The notes: generated by a model from the letters alone, not told the origin. A stretch of 64,000 bases of DNA from CAKZQX01 sp034437035 (GCA_034437035.1 DAOTUI010000075.1:1-64000), one strand, 5' to 3'; positions 36,122 through 45,474 are shown, counted from the stretch's first letter. Numbers and translations are program-made.

Positions 36122-36314
36122 CACAAGTTACGCAGTCGGCGCGCAAGCGGGACGTTTGCCCAGATACAAGCCGGATTCGCCTGCGGCAGCATGGTACCTT
36201 TTCTCTCTTTTTTGGAAAAATCGTGCTCTCCGAGCACGATTTTTCCAAAAGATGTCATGTTCCACCCTGCCGGAGGCGAAACCCCTCCACACACGGAGGA
36301 CCGCGTAACGCCTG
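36122..36314 (+). repeat. Dispersed hairpin element, copy 16
   Basis: A complete A-to-B copy with core arm TTTTGGAAAAATCGTGCTC and its complement. Its right flank GAAGTAA matches the left flank of copy 15 (GCAGTAA) at 6 of 7, as if the pair shares one outer target duplication. Confidence 0.85.
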
Positions 36315-36352
36315 GAAGTAAAAAATAATATACACAGTTTTTCCTGTTTTTA

Positions 36353-36381
36353 TTGACAATACCGCGAATATTTGCTATACT
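36353..36381 (+). promoter_or_regulatory. Sigma-70-type promoter of the suf regulator gene
   Basis: TTGACA and TATACT are separated by 17 bp, close to consensus, about 30 bp upstream of the sufR-like start codon and 39 bp downstream of repeat copy 16. Confidence 0.8.
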
Positions 36382-36411
36382 GCCCACCAGTTCCAGAGAG
36401 AGGCATTCATC

Positions 36412-37044
36412 ATGATAGGGTTTTCCGGTTCAAGTTCTGTCAGTCTGATTTTGCAACATCTGCAGCGCCATGGACAGGCCACCGTCAAAGAACTGGAAGA
36501 AGTTCTGGGGGTCAGCACCACGGCGGTGCGTGAGCATCTGGCGCATCTCCAGGCGGAAAGTCTGGTTTCAACCAGCACGGTGCGGCGTGGCCCCGGCCGG
36601 CCCCGGCTGGTTTATACCCTTACCCGTAAGGCGCATAATCTCTTTCCCAAGCAGTATGATCTGCTGATCAATTTACTGCTCAAAGAAATTGCCGCCGTTG
36701 GTGGGGCCGAACAGGTTGATCTGCTGCTGGAGCGGGTGGGGAAGCGGCTCGCCGGCGAGTATGCCGACCGCATCAGCGGAAACGATATTCCGGCGCGTCT
36801 GGCCGAACTGCGCGCCCTGCTGGAGGCCCGTGGCATCCCGGCGGAAGTCCACCAGTCCGGCGATGGGCTGCATATCTTCGCCTGTCCCTACTTTGACGTG
36901 GCGCAGAAACATGGCGAAGTCTGCGCAATGGAGCGGCAGATGTTAGAAGAGGTGCTGGGGGGGGAAGTCGAGTTGGAGCATTCCATTCGCGAAGGTCATC
37001 ATCGCTGCCGGTTTGTTGTCAATAAGGAACAATCCCAGGTATAA
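36412..37044 (+). CDS. sufR: SufR-like iron-sulfur-sensing transcription regulator
   Basis: The 210-residue protein has an N-terminal winged helix-turn-helix of the DeoR/ArsR type (about 8-70: ATVKELEEVLGVSTTAVREHL, with the wing GPGRPRLVYTLT). The C-terminal half has three Cys arranged as in SufR: CPYFDVAQKHGEVC (about 163 and 176) and HHRCRF (about 203). These would hold a Fe-S cluster that signals cluster supply. It is the first gene before sufCDSUB, which it probably represses. The stop lies inside a promoter for sufC. SufR identity rests on the Cys pattern and the neighbourhood. Confidence 0.85.
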   Translation: MIGFSGSSSVSLILQHLQRHGQATVKELEEVLGVSTTAVREHLAHLQAESLVSTSTVRRGPGRPRLVYTLTRKAHNLFPKQYDLLINLLLKEIAAVGGAEQVDLLLERVGKRLAGEYADRISGNDIPARLAELRALLEARGIPAEVHQSGDGLHIFACPYFDVAQKHGEVCAMERQMLEEVLGGEVELEHSIREGHHRCRFVVNKEQSQV

Positions 37045-37045
37045 T
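37016..37045 (+). promoter_or_regulatory. Promoter upstream of sufC, overlapping the end of sufR
   Basis: TTGTCA and TATAAT lie 18 bp apart and the next start codon is 28 bp downstream. The spacer contains AACAA, making TTGTC...AACAA a partial inverted repeat that could be bound by the regulator. This would let sufCDSUB be transcribed apart from sufR. Confidence 0.6.
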
Positions 37046-37072
37046 ATTTTTACTATCCCAGATGAGGAGTCT

Positions 37073-37870
37073 ATGAGTAACGATCTGGTCATTAAAGATC
37101 TGCGAACAACGATTAACGACAAGGAAGCGGGTGAGCGCGAGATTCTGCGGGGGCTGAACCTGACCGTACGGCAGGGGACGATCCACGCGATTATGGGGCC
37201 GAACGGCAGCGGCAAGAGCACGCTGGCCCATATTATTGCCGGTCATCCCAACTATAAAGTCACGGGCGGCGAGATCTGGTATAAGGATCAGAATATTCTG
37301 GAATTGGAAGCCGATGAGCGCAGTAAACTGGGGCTGTTCCTGGCATTCCAGTACCCGGTTGCCGTGCCGGGTGTAACGGTTGCTAACTTCCTGCGCGCGG
37401 CGGTCAATGCCCAGCGTGCCGAGGAGGGCAAAGATCCTAAGGAGACGGCAATCCCGGTAGCAGAGTTCCGCAAGGTGCTGCGTTCCGGAATGAAGCAACT
37501 GGAGATGGAAGACAGCTTTGCCCGGCGCTACCTCAATGAGGGCTTTAGCGGCGGTGAGAAGAAGCGGTTGGAGATCCTCCAGATGACCCTCCTCAAGCCG
37601 AGCATGGCAGTTATGGACGAGACCGACTCCGGCCTTGATATTGATGCGCTCAAGGTTGTCTCTAACGGTGTGAATGCACTGGCCGGCTCGGAGATGGGTG
37701 TGCTGATGATTACCCACTATCAGCGGCTATTGAACTATGTCAAGCCGGATGTTGTCTCGGTGATGATGGAAGGGCGTGTTGTCCGCGAGGGTGGTCCGGG
37801 ACTGGCACTGGAGTTGGAAGAGAAGGGCTATGACTGGCTCAGGGAGGAAGCGGTCAGCCATGCCGGCTAA
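37073..37870 (+). CDS. sufC: Fe-S assembly ATPase SufC
   Basis: This 265-residue ABC-type ATPase powers the SufBCD scaffold. Walker A is MGPNGSGKSTLA (about residue 41), the signature EGFSGGEKKRLEILQM (about 160), Walker B MAVMDETDSGLDIDAL and the switch His in ITHYQRLL. The Q-loop region LFLAFQYPVAVPGV is typical of SufC. GAGGAG precedes the ATG at 37073. It overlaps the start of the next gene by 11 bp, so translation is probably coupled. Confidence 0.96.
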   Translation: MSNDLVIKDLRTTINDKEAGEREILRGLNLTVRQGTIHAIMGPNGSGKSTLAHIIAGHPNYKVTGGEIWYKDQNILELEADERSKLGLFLAFQYPVAVPGVTVANFLRAAVNAQRAEEGKDPKETAIPVAEFRKVLRSGMKQLEMEDSFARRYLNEGFSGGEKKRLEILQMTLLKPSMAVMDETDSGLDIDALKVVSNGVNALAGSEMGVLMITHYQRLLNYVKPDVVSVMMEGRVVREGGPGLALELEEKGYDWLREEAVSHAG

Positions 37871-39107
37871 GAATGAAAAGTATGATACCATGGTCCAGCA
37901 CACATTTAGCACCCTGGCTGAAATAACGGGAGAGCAGATTGCCGAGGTTGCGCGAGCAGCGGGCGAACCGGCCTGGCTGGTTGAGCAGCGTGTTACGGCC
38001 TGGGATTTCTTTGCCCAGGCATTGCCCCCCGAGTGGCGGCGCACCGACCTGACAAAGCTGCAACCGGAGGGTATTACGCCGCAGACCAATCCGCAGGGGA
38101 CGATCCTTGATTGGGATAGCGCACTGGCGCAGCGCGGCGTGATGTTTATGACTTTGAAGGATGCAGTACGCAGTCATGAGGCGCATGTGCGCGAGCGCCT
38201 GGGCACGCTGATCGATGCACTCAACCATAAGTTTAGCGCGTTGCGGGCGGCACTCTGGCAGGATGGCGTTTTTCTCTATGTGCCGAAAAATGTCGAGGTA
38301 GAACAGCCGTTGCGCGTATGTTACAAACTGTCTGACGGTAGCCGGTCGATCTTTCCTTACTCGCTGGTTGTGCTGGAGCGCGGCGCGCGGGTGACATTTA
38401 TCGAAGAGTTTATGTCACCCGATGCAGCCGAGTCCTGTCTGGCCGGGCCAACCACCGAGATCTTTGCGGGTGAGGGTAGCGAAATCCGCTTTGTCAGTGC
38501 CCAGCAGTGGGGCAAGGGTATGTACCACATCGGTAGCCAGTTCATTAACCTGGAACGTGATGCGCGCGCCGAGTGGGTTTCGATTGCGCTGGGTGGACGG
38601 GTGCAGCATATCGAGGCCGAGGCGCAGATGCAGGGTGACGGTAGCGGGATCACCTGGTATGGCGCAACTTTTGCCGGCGATGACCAGCAGTTGCTGACGG
38701 CTCCCTGGCTGCGTCACGCCGGCAGTAATAATGAAAGCCATATGGATTTCAAGACGGTCGTCACCGGCAGTGGGTATAGCGTCTTTGACGGCATGATCAA
38801 GATTGAACATGAATCGCGTGCCGCCAGCACCCGCCTGGAGGAGCATGCGGTGCATTTGACACCCAAAGCGCGCAACGACTCGATCCCCGGCCTGAGGATT
38901 GACACCAACGATGTCGCGAAAGCCGGCCACGCCAGTACCAGCGGTCAGGTAGACGAAGAGCAACTCTTCTATATGCGTACCCGTGGGATTAAGCCGGACG
39001 AGGCCAAGCGGATGATTGTGATGGGCCTGTTTGAGCCGGCGCTTGATGCAATTCCGGTCGAAGATCTGCGTGAGACCCTGATCGCCGCAATTGAGGGCAA
39101 GATATAG
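37860..39107 (+). CDS. sufD: Fe-S assembly protein SufD
   Basis: The roughly 415-residue protein is the SufB paralogue in the SufBCD complex. A helical N-terminal part (about 10-90, EITGEQIAEVARAAGEPAWLVEQR) is followed by the right-handed beta-helix core (GAEGS-like turns such as IFAGEGSEIRFV) and a C-terminal helical part with STSGQVDEEQLFYMRTRGIKP. The partial match of that end with the SufB C-terminus is as expected. ATG at 37860 overlaps sufC; an internal ATG at 37890 is possible. The position between sufC and sufS fits the Gram-positive-type order. Confidence 0.92.
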   Translation: MPAKNEKYDTMVQHTFSTLAEITGEQIAEVARAAGEPAWLVEQRVTAWDFFAQALPPEWRRTDLTKLQPEGITPQTNPQGTILDWDSALAQRGVMFMTLKDAVRSHEAHVRERLGTLIDALNHKFSALRAALWQDGVFLYVPKNVEVEQPLRVCYKLSDGSRSIFPYSLVVLERGARVTFIEEFMSPDAAESCLAGPTTEIFAGEGSEIRFVSAQQWGKGMYHIGSQFINLERDARAEWVSIALGGRVQHIEAEAQMQGDGSGITWYGATFAGDDQQLLTAPWLRHAGSNNESHMDFKTVVTGSGYSVFDGMIKIEHESRAASTRLEEHAVHLTPKARNDSIPGLRIDTNDVAKAGHASTSGQVDEEQLFYMRTRGIKPDEAKRMIVMGLFEPALDAIPVEDLRETLIAAIEGKI

Positions 39108-39176
39108 TAAGTAGCGTCTTCTGCGTCTGGCATAGCAGCGGTTTTTTGTTGCGCCGGACGTGGCAGAGCATACAGA

Positions 39177-40439
39177 ATGGGTCAGGTTATGACAGCACTA
39201 ACACCATCGTTTTCGCTCTTCGATGTTCTGGCATTGCGCCGTGATTTTCCCATCCTCCACCAGGAGATGAATGGCAAACCACTGGCGTTTCTGGACAGTG
39301 CCGCGTCGTCACAGCGTCCCCGGCGGGTTATCGACTGCATGGAAGATTATTACCGGCGCTACCACGCGAATGTGCATCGGGGGATCTATCGTCTGAGCGA
39401 GGATGCCACATTTGCCTATGAGCGGGCGCGCGGTAAGGTTGCCAAGTTCATTGGCGCAGTAACCCCGCGCGAGATTGTCTTTACGCGGAATACTACCGAG
39501 GCGATCAACCTGGTTGCCTATGCCTGGGGCGCAGCCAATCTGCGCGAGGGCGATCGCATCCTGTTGACGGTGATGGAGCATCACTCGAATCTCGTGCCCT
39601 GGCAGATGCTGGCCCAGCGTACCGGCGCGCACCTGGACTATGTCGGGATCGACAGCCAGGGACGATTGGTGTTGGAAGAGCTTGACCAGTTGCTGTCTGA
39701 GCGGACAAAAATCGTTGCTGTGACCCACCAGTCGAATGTCCTGGGGACGATTAACCCGGTCAGGGTGATTGCCGAGCGAGCGCATGCGGTGGGCGCGCTG
39801 GTCCTGGTTGATGGCGCGCAGAGCGTGCCACATATGCCGATCAACGTCCAGGATCTGGATATCGACTTTCTGGCGTTCAGTGGGCACAAAATGTGTGGAC
39901 CGACGGGAGCCGGGGTACTCTGGGGGCGGCGTAAACTGCTGGAGGCGATGCCCCCCTTCCTCGGTGGCGGCTCGATGATTAAGCTGGTTGAACTGGCGGG
40001 TAGTAGCTATGCCGATGTGCCGGCCCGATTTGAGGCAGGTACGCCGGCGATTGCCGAAGCGATTACGCTGGGTGAGGCGGTCGATTTTCTGAGCGAAGTC
40101 GGTATGGAAGCGATTCATCGCTATGAGGATGAACTGCTGGAATATATGCTCAATCGGTTGGGTGAGGTTGAAGGGCTGACGATCTATGGGCCGCATACGA
40201 CCGAAGCACGCGGTGCAGCAGTCTCCTTCGCGCTTGACGGCGTGCATCCGCATGACGTCGCCGCCATCCTGGATGGCGAGGGCGTAGCGGTGCGCGCCGG
40301 TCACCACTGCACCCAACCGCTCCATCGCCTGCTCAACGTTCCGGCAACAACCCGCGCCAGTCTCTATCTCTACAACATTCCGGAGGAGATTGATCGCCTG
40401 GTCCTTGGTCTGGAAAAAGCAAAGGGGATGTTCTGCTAA
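39177..40439 (+). CDS. sufS: Cysteine desulfurase SufS
   Basis: This 420-residue group II PLP-dependent enzyme mobilises sulfur from cysteine as a persulfide. Visible are FLDSAASSQRPRRVI near the start, the cofactor contacts VTHQSNVLG and VDGAQSVPHMPI, the PLP lysine in FSGHKMCGPTG (about residue 237), and the sulfur-accepting Cys in VRAGHHCTQPLH (about 378). The ATG at 39177 is used; one at 39189 is an alternative. The stop codon shares a base with the start of sufU (TAATG), so the two are translationally coupled. Confidence 0.95.
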   Translation: MGQVMTALTPSFSLFDVLALRRDFPILHQEMNGKPLAFLDSAASSQRPRRVIDCMEDYYRRYHANVHRGIYRLSEDATFAYERARGKVAKFIGAVTPREIVFTRNTTEAINLVAYAWGAANLREGDRILLTVMEHHSNLVPWQMLAQRTGAHLDYVGIDSQGRLVLEELDQLLSERTKIVAVTHQSNVLGTINPVRVIAERAHAVGALVLVDGAQSVPHMPINVQDLDIDFLAFSGHKMCGPTGAGVLWGRRKLLEAMPPFLGGGSMIKLVELAGSSYADVPARFEAGTPAIAEAITLGEAVDFLSEVGMEAIHRYEDELLEYMLNRLGEVEGLTIYGPHTTEARGAAVSFALDGVHPHDVAAILDGEGVAVRAGHHCTQPLHRLLNVPATTRASLYLYNIPEEIDRLVLGLEKAKGMFC

Positions 40440-40843
40440 TGGACGATTTCTATCGTGAGTACATCCTGGAGCACTACAAGTATCCACATAACCATGGAAA
40501 GCTGGAGTCACCGACGGTTTCGCATGAAGAGCATAACCCGCTCTGTGGGGATGTCATTCAGATGGACCTGTTGATTGAGGATGGGGTGGTGCAGGATGTG
40601 CGCTTCTCGGGGCGCGGCTGTGCTATTAGCCAGGCTTCCGCTTCGATCTTGACCGATGAAATCAAGGGCAAGTCGGTTGAGGAGGTCAAACAGTTTAGCA
40701 AAGAGGAACTGCTTGACCTGATCGGCATCCCGCTGGATAAAAACCCGGTGCGCCTCAAGTGTGCATTGCTCTCGCTCAAGACGCTCAAGGCCGGGTTGTA
40801 CGGGGTAGGCCAGATCGATTTTGATGATGAAGAACTCGGTTAG
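40439..40843 (+). CDS. sufU: Sulfur-transfer protein SufU
   Basis: The 134-residue protein takes sulfur from SufS through a zinc-bound site. The zinc ligands are visible: NPLCGDVIQM (Cys and Asp near 38-40), GRGCAISQAS (near 63) and RLKCALLSL (near 122). The roughly 20-residue insert between the last two that sets SufU apart from NifU/IscU is present (EEVKQFSKEELLDLIGIPLD). Its ATG overlaps the sufS stop by one base. Confidence 0.93.
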   Translation: MDDFYREYILEHYKYPHNHGKLESPTVSHEEHNPLCGDVIQMDLLIEDGVVQDVRFSGRGCAISQASASILTDEIKGKSVEEVKQFSKEELLDLIGIPLDKNPVRLKCALLSLKTLKAGLYGVGQIDFDDEELG

Positions 40844-40940
40844 CGCAAACCGGGTAGCGCTAGACAGTGTTGTCACCAGGGATTACTTTGGCGTAGACGA
40901 GCACGGTAACGATAAAACATGAACATGAGGAGGTACTGAA

Positions 40941-42356
40941 GTGGTGTCAGAACAGGTTAATCTACAGTTTGACTACTCCAAGTATGGTTTCCGCGAAGAA
41001 GAGCGGTATATATACAAGTCCCCCAAGGGACTGAATGAGCAGGTCATCCGGGAGCTTTCCGGGATGAAGGACGAGCCGGAGTGGATGCTCAAGCGCCGCC
41101 TGAAGGCGCTGGATGTGTTCAAGAAGAAGCCGGTGCCGCTGATGGGTACCTGGGCCAACGCGGAACTGGCGGAACTGGACTATGACCAGATCCACTACTT
41201 TGTGCGCGCGGGTGAGCGGCCGGAGAATGACTGGGACGCCGTTCCCGCCGAGATTAAGAACACGTTCGAGAAACTGGGTATTCCCGAAGCCGAGCGCAAG
41301 TTCCTGGCGGGTGTCGGCGCACAGTACGAGAGCGAAGTTGTCTACCACTCATTGCGCGAAGAGTGGCAGAAGATGGGCGTGATCTTCCTGGATACGGATA
41401 CCGGCCTGAAGGAGCACCCTGAACTGTTCAAGGAATACTTCGGCACGGTTATTCCTACGGCGGACAACAAGTATGCTGCACTGAATACGGCGGTCTGGTC
41501 GGGTGGTTCGTTTATCTATATTCCGCCCGGGGTCAAGGTGGATATTCCGCTGCAGGCCTACTTCCGCATCAACGCTGAGAACATGGGTCAGTTCGAGCGC
41601 ACCCTGATTATCGTGGATGAGGGCGCGGAAGGTCACTATATTGAGGGCTGTACGGCACCGATCTATAGCACCAACTCCCTGCATTCAGCCGTAGTTGAGA
41701 TTATCATCAAGAAGGGCGCAAAGTTCCGCTACACTACCATCCAGAACTGGGCCAACAATATCTACAACCTGGTCACCAAGCGTGCGGTAGCCCACGAAGA
41801 GGCTTCAATGGAGTGGGTTGACGGTAACATCGGCAGTAAGCTGACGATGAAGTATCCATCGGTCTACCTGATGGGACGCGGTGCGCGTGGCGAGGTGTTG
41901 AGCGTTGCCTATGCGGGTAAGGGCCAGCATCAGGATGCTGGGGCCAAGATGGTCCATGTTGCGCCGGATACCACCAGCCGCATTACCAATAAGTCGGTCA
42001 GTAAAGATGGTGGAAAGACGACCTATCGTGGACTGGCGAAGGTTGCACCGGGCGCGTACAACTCCAAGCTCAATGTCAACTGTGACGCGCTGATCCTGGA
42101 TGAGATCTCGGCAAGCGATACGATCCCCTATATTGAGATCGAAGAGGACCGCACCACCCTGGCGCACGAGGCCACGGTCGGGCGCATCGGTGAGGAACAA
42201 CTCTTCTACCTGATGAGTCGCGGTCTGGGCGAAGCCGACGCGCTCTCGATGATTGTGCTGGGCTTTATGGAGCCATTCACGCGCGAGTTGCCGATGGAGT
42301 ATGCCGTCGAGTTGAATCGGCTGATCCAGCTTGAGATGGAAGGCTCGGTCGGCTAG
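40941..42356 (+). CDS. sufB: Fe-S assembly scaffold SufB
   Basis: The 471-residue protein is the main scaffold of SufBCD on which the cluster is built. Hallmarks are WMLKRRLKALDVFKKKP near the start, FIYIPPGVKVDIPLQAYFRIN, the GHYIEGCTAPIYSTNSLHSA segment with the candidate ligand Cys, the beta-helix strand HQDAGAKMVHVAPDTTS, and EEQLFYLMSRGLGEADALSMI at the C-terminus. The start is GTG with GAGGAGG upstream. It follows sufU after a 97-bp gap and is the last suf gene. Confidence 0.96.
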   Translation: MVSEQVNLQFDYSKYGFREEERYIYKSPKGLNEQVIRELSGMKDEPEWMLKRRLKALDVFKKKPVPLMGTWANAELAELDYDQIHYFVRAGERPENDWDAVPAEIKNTFEKLGIPEAERKFLAGVGAQYESEVVYHSLREEWQKMGVIFLDTDTGLKEHPELFKEYFGTVIPTADNKYAALNTAVWSGGSFIYIPPGVKVDIPLQAYFRINAENMGQFERTLIIVDEGAEGHYIEGCTAPIYSTNSLHSAVVEIIIKKGAKFRYTTIQNWANNIYNLVTKRAVAHEEASMEWVDGNIGSKLTMKYPSVYLMGRGARGEVLSVAYAGKGQHQDAGAKMVHVAPDTTSRITNKSVSKDGGKTTYRGLAKVAPGAYNSKLNVNCDALILDEISASDTIPYIEIEEDRTTLAHEATVGRIGEEQLFYLMSRGLGEADALSMIVLGFMEPFTRELPMEYAVELNRLIQLEMEGSVG

Positions 42357-42486
42357 GGCGGAATCAAACCAGACGTTGCCAGAGGGGGCGTTGCATGCAA
42401 CGCCCCTCCGTTATGCCTCGATAATATAGTCGGACTATGTACTTTATGCAGAAAAGACTGCTTTGTTGAATAACGAGGTGAAAAGC

Positions 42487-42804
42487 ATGGCTGCTGTACG
42501 GATTGCTACTGTAGCTGAAATCCCCGAAGGAACTGCTAAAATAGTTGAGATTAATGGGCAAAAGATTGTTGTGTGTCATGCCGAAGGAACCTTCTATGCG
42601 CTCGACGATACATGCTCCCATGCGGAGGCATCGCTCGGCGAGGGTGAAGTTGATAGCGACGAGTTGACCATCGAGTGCCCCCGGCATGGTTCCCAGTTTA
42701 GCCTGGAGACCGGCAAACCGCGCAACCTGCCCGCCTACGAACCGGTTGCCACCTATACGGTATCGGTTCAGGATGACGTGGTATTTGTGGAGTATTCAGG
42801 TTAA
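42487..42804 (+). CDS. Rieske-type [2Fe-2S] ferredoxin
   Basis: This small soluble protein (105 residues) has the two Rieske motifs CSHAEASLGEG (about residue 43) and CPRHGSQFSLETG (about 63): two Cys and two His for a [2Fe-2S] cluster. The rest is the compact beta fold seen in dioxygenase ferredoxins (VYTVSVQDDVVFVEY end). Short versions often follow sufB in Gram-positive and Chloroflexota genomes and may be its client or an electron donor. ATG at 42487 is chosen with GAGGTG upstream. Confidence 0.92.
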   Translation: MAAVRIATVAEIPEGTAKIVEINGQKIVVCHAEGTFYALDDTCSHAEASLGEGEVDSDELTIECPRHGSQFSLETGKPRNLPAYEPVATYTVSVQDDVVFVEYSG

Positions 42805-42968
42805 GAACTTGACTTTCTCGGGCGTTGGCAGTACAATGAAGCTACCGTTGGTCAACCGATAGCGGTCAGTACGCAGGAGCCGAGGATGACGCCTGGCACC
42901 TGACCGTTACCGGCCGGCCCGCATCTGTGAAGATAAAGCTAATCTATGCTGCGTTAAGGAGGTAGCTC

Positions 42969-43826
42969 GTGGCTGAGTATGCCAACCCTGGAGTATTGGT
43001 AGATACAGCGTGGGTCGCCGATCATCTGAACGATCCGAATGTGCGACTGGTTGAGAGCAACGAAGATATTCTGCTGTATGATACCGGCCATATTCCCGGT
43101 GCCATCAAGATCGACTGGGTGGCCGACCTGAATGACCCGGTAACGCGGGATTACCTGGACCGCGAACGCTTTGAGCAGTTGCTTGCGGCGAAGGGTATCA
43201 ACAATGATACGACGGTGGTCTTTTACGGCGATAAGAATAACTGGTGGGCAACGTATGCGTTCTGGGTATTCAAGTTATTTGGGCATAAGGATGCGCGGAT
43301 TCTGAATGGCGGTCGCGCCAAGTGGATCGCCGAGGGCCGCGAGTTGACCAAAACGGTACCCAACTACCCGGCAGCGACCTACCGCGCACCGGAGCGGGAT
43401 GACCGCCGGATTCGCGCCTTCCGCGATCAGGTGATGGAGCATCTCAAGCAGGCGGACCCGACACTGGTTGATGTGCGCAGTCCGCAGGAATTCAGCGGCG
43501 AGAAGCTGCATATGCCGGAGTATCCGCAGGAGGGCACGTTGCGCGGCGGCCATATCCCTGGGGCGCAGAATATTCCCTGGGCGCAGGCAGCCAACCCGGA
43601 CGGCACCTTCAAGAGCCGCGCGGAACTGGAAGAACTTTACCAGGGGAAGGGCATTACGCCGGATAAGGATGTGATTGCCTACTGCCGTATCGGGGAGCGC
43701 AGCAGCCATACCTGGTTTGTGCTGACCTACCTGCTGGGCTATCCGCAGGTGCGCAACTATGACGGCAGTTGGACCGAGTGGGGGAACATGGTCGGGGTAC
43801 CGATTGCGAAGACCTATCAGGGTTAA
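42969..43826 (+). CDS. Thiosulfate sulfurtransferase (tandem rhodanese)
   Basis: The 285-residue enzyme has two rhodanese domains. The first (about 5-130) has lost its Cys; the second (about 155-280) has the active-site loop VIAYCRIGERSSHTWF with the catalytic Cys at about 236. The inter-domain segment VDVRSPQEFSGEKLHMPEYP is typical of Actinobacteria-type CysA sulfurtransferases. It moves sulfane sulfur, here probably for cluster or cysteine synthesis given the neighbours. The start is GTG with AAGGAGG upstream. Confidence 0.92.
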   Translation: MAEYANPGVLVDTAWVADHLNDPNVRLVESNEDILLYDTGHIPGAIKIDWVADLNDPVTRDYLDRERFEQLLAAKGINNDTTVVFYGDKNNWWATYAFWVFKLFGHKDARILNGGRAKWIAEGRELTKTVPNYPAATYRAPERDDRRIRAFRDQVMEHLKQADPTLVDVRSPQEFSGEKLHMPEYPQEGTLRGGHIPGAQNIPWAQAANPDGTFKSRAELEELYQGKGITPDKDVIAYCRIGERSSHTWFVLTYLLGYPQVRNYDGSWTEWGNMVGVPIAKTYQG

Positions 43827-43848
43827 AACTGAGAACCGGAGCGTACGT

Positions 43849-44262
43849 ATGGACCGCCAGGACATTATTGACCATCTGCTTGATCATTATGAGACTCCCC
43901 GTCATCACGGAACACTTGCCGGCGCTGATGTCGTTATGCCTGGCGGTCATCCGGATTGCGGTGATGTCGTGACGATCTATCTTAAGGTTGACACCACCGG
44001 GCAGTTTATTGAAGGGTTGGCATTTGAGGGTGAGGGCTGCTCGGTCAGCCAGGCGGCGGCGTCGATCCTGGCCGAGATGTTGCAGGGCGCACCCCTGACC
44101 CGGGTCGATCAGTTAGAGTTTGCAGAGATGATTGATACCCTGGGCCGCGACGTGGTCAAGAGTCGGCAGCGCTGCGCAACCCTGGCGCTGGGGACGCTCA
44201 AGGCAGCCGTGGCCCACTATCGTAAAGCCCAACAGCGGGAGCAGGCGCTCGCGGACGGATAG
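43849..44262 (+). CDS. Second NifU/SufU-like scaffold or sulfur-transfer protein
   Basis: This 137-residue protein is a second member of the NifU N-terminal family in this operon. Conserved Cys are in HPDCGDVVTI, EGEGCSVSQAA and RQRCATLAL. The segment between the last two (EFAEMIDTLGRDVVK) is shorter than in sufU and of IscU size, so it could be a scaffold rather than a zinc SufU. It starts at ATG 43849 after the rhodanese gene with a 22-bp gap, and is probably cotranscribed with it. Confidence 0.88.
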   Translation: MDRQDIIDHLLDHYETPRHHGTLAGADVVMPGGHPDCGDVVTIYLKVDTTGQFIEGLAFEGEGCSVSQAAASILAEMLQGAPLTRVDQLEFAEMIDTLGRDVVKSRQRCATLALGTLKAAVAHYRKAQQREQALADG

Positions 44263-44289
44263 AACCAGGTTAGACCAGGTCGCAGGTTT

Positions 44290-44461
44290 ATAGGTTACAG
44301 GTTGCTGGTGCAACATCACTTTCACAAAAAGTTGCGTATCGTACAAATTTTTGTGAAATAAAGATAAGAAGGTACCATGCTGCCGCAGGCGAGTCTGGCT
44401 TCCATCTGGTCAAACCGGATGGGTTGCATGCCCACCGCGTAAGTCCTGCTTGTAAGTCGTG
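44290..44461 (-). repeat. Dispersed hairpin element, copy 17 (decayed)
   Basis: The right half is intact (complement of module A, then CCACCGCGTAAGTCCTG) followed by a second partial end GTAAGTCGTG. The left end is degraded (ATAGGTTACAGGTTGC) and the core stem TTTCACAAAAAGTTGCG has mismatches. It ends 13 bp before the next start codon. Confidence 0.65.
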
Positions 44462-44474
44462 TGAATGAGAGATT

Positions 44475-45446
44475 ATGAGTGCAACATCACTTGCTCCACA
44501 AACGGTTGATCACCGCACCCGGGTGCTGGATCTCGTCGGGAACACGCCGCTGGTGCGCCTGGAGCGGGTTGACCCGACCCTGCCGACTGGTGTGCGGCTC
44601 TATGCCAAAGCCGAGTGGTATAATCCGGGCGGCTCAGTCAAGGATCGACCGGCGTTCTGGATGTTGCATGATGGCGAACAGCGCGGGTTCCTACGTCCCG
44701 GTATGCGCATTGCTGATGCCACCAGCGGCAACACCGGCATTGCCTATGCCACGCTGGGTGCGGCCATGGGCTACCAGGTAACGCTGGCGATGCCTGCCAA
44801 TGCCAGCGCCGAGCGCAAGCGCATTCTGCGCGCGCTGGGAGCGGAGTTGATCCTGACTGATCCGAACGCGGGGATGGATCTTGCCATTCGCACCATCCGC
44901 GAATTGGTGTCCGAAGCACCCGAGCGTTACTTCTACCCGGATCAGTATAACAACCCGGCCAATCCCCAGGCCCACTACGAGTCGACCGGGCCGGAGATCC
45001 GGCAGCAGACCGAGGGCCGCGTAACCCATTTTGTGGCGGCGCTGGGAACAACGGGCACTTTTATGGGCACCTCCCGCTACCTGCGTGAGCAGCATCCGGC
45101 AATCCGGCTGTCGGCGGTGCAACCTGATAGCCCCTTCCACGCGCTGGAGGGGGTTAAGCATCTGCCGACAACCTCACTGGTGCCCGGCATCTACGATGCC
45201 GCAGTTGCCGACGAGATTATCGAGGTCAGCAGCGAGCAGGCGTTTGCAATGGCCCGGCGACTGGCCCGGCGCGAAGGGCTGCTGGTAGGCATCTCAGCGG
45301 CAGCGAATGTTGCTGCGGCGTTGCGGGTGGCGCATAGTCTGGAGGTGGGCGTGGTTGTCACGGTGCTGTGTGATAGTGCCTCGCGCTACCTCAGCGAGCA
45401 CTTTTGGGATGAAACCGACTGGGTCGAAGGCGGCGAGGGGATCTAA
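44475..45446 (+). CDS. cysM: Cysteine synthase, probably CysM (sulfur-carrier type)
   Basis: This 323-residue PLP enzyme has the Schiff-base Lys in NPGGSVKDRPAFWML (about 57), the asparagine-loop TSGNTGIAYA (about 87) and the glycine-rich phosphate loop ALGTTGTFMG (about 195). The replacement of the serine in PTGGVG-type loops cannot fix the substrate. The adjacent JAMM hydrolase, ubiquitin-like carrier and MoeZ-type activator genes indicate the actinobacterial CysM type, which uses O-phosphoserine and a protein thiocarboxylate. Repeat copy 17 is directly upstream. Confidence 0.88.
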   Translation: MSATSLAPQTVDHRTRVLDLVGNTPLVRLERVDPTLPTGVRLYAKAEWYNPGGSVKDRPAFWMLHDGEQRGFLRPGMRIADATSGNTGIAYATLGAAMGYQVTLAMPANASAERKRILRALGAELILTDPNAGMDLAIRTIRELVSEAPERYFYPDQYNNPANPQAHYESTGPEIRQQTEGRVTHFVAALGTTGTFMGTSRYLREQHPAIRLSAVQPDSPFHALEGVKHLPTTSLVPGIYDAAVADEIIEVSSEQAFAMARRLARREGLLVGISAAANVAAALRVAHSLEVGVVVTVLCDSASRYLSEHFWDETDWVEGGEGI

Positions 45447-45474
45447 GCGAACTGAAAACCGGGAAGCCGGAACA

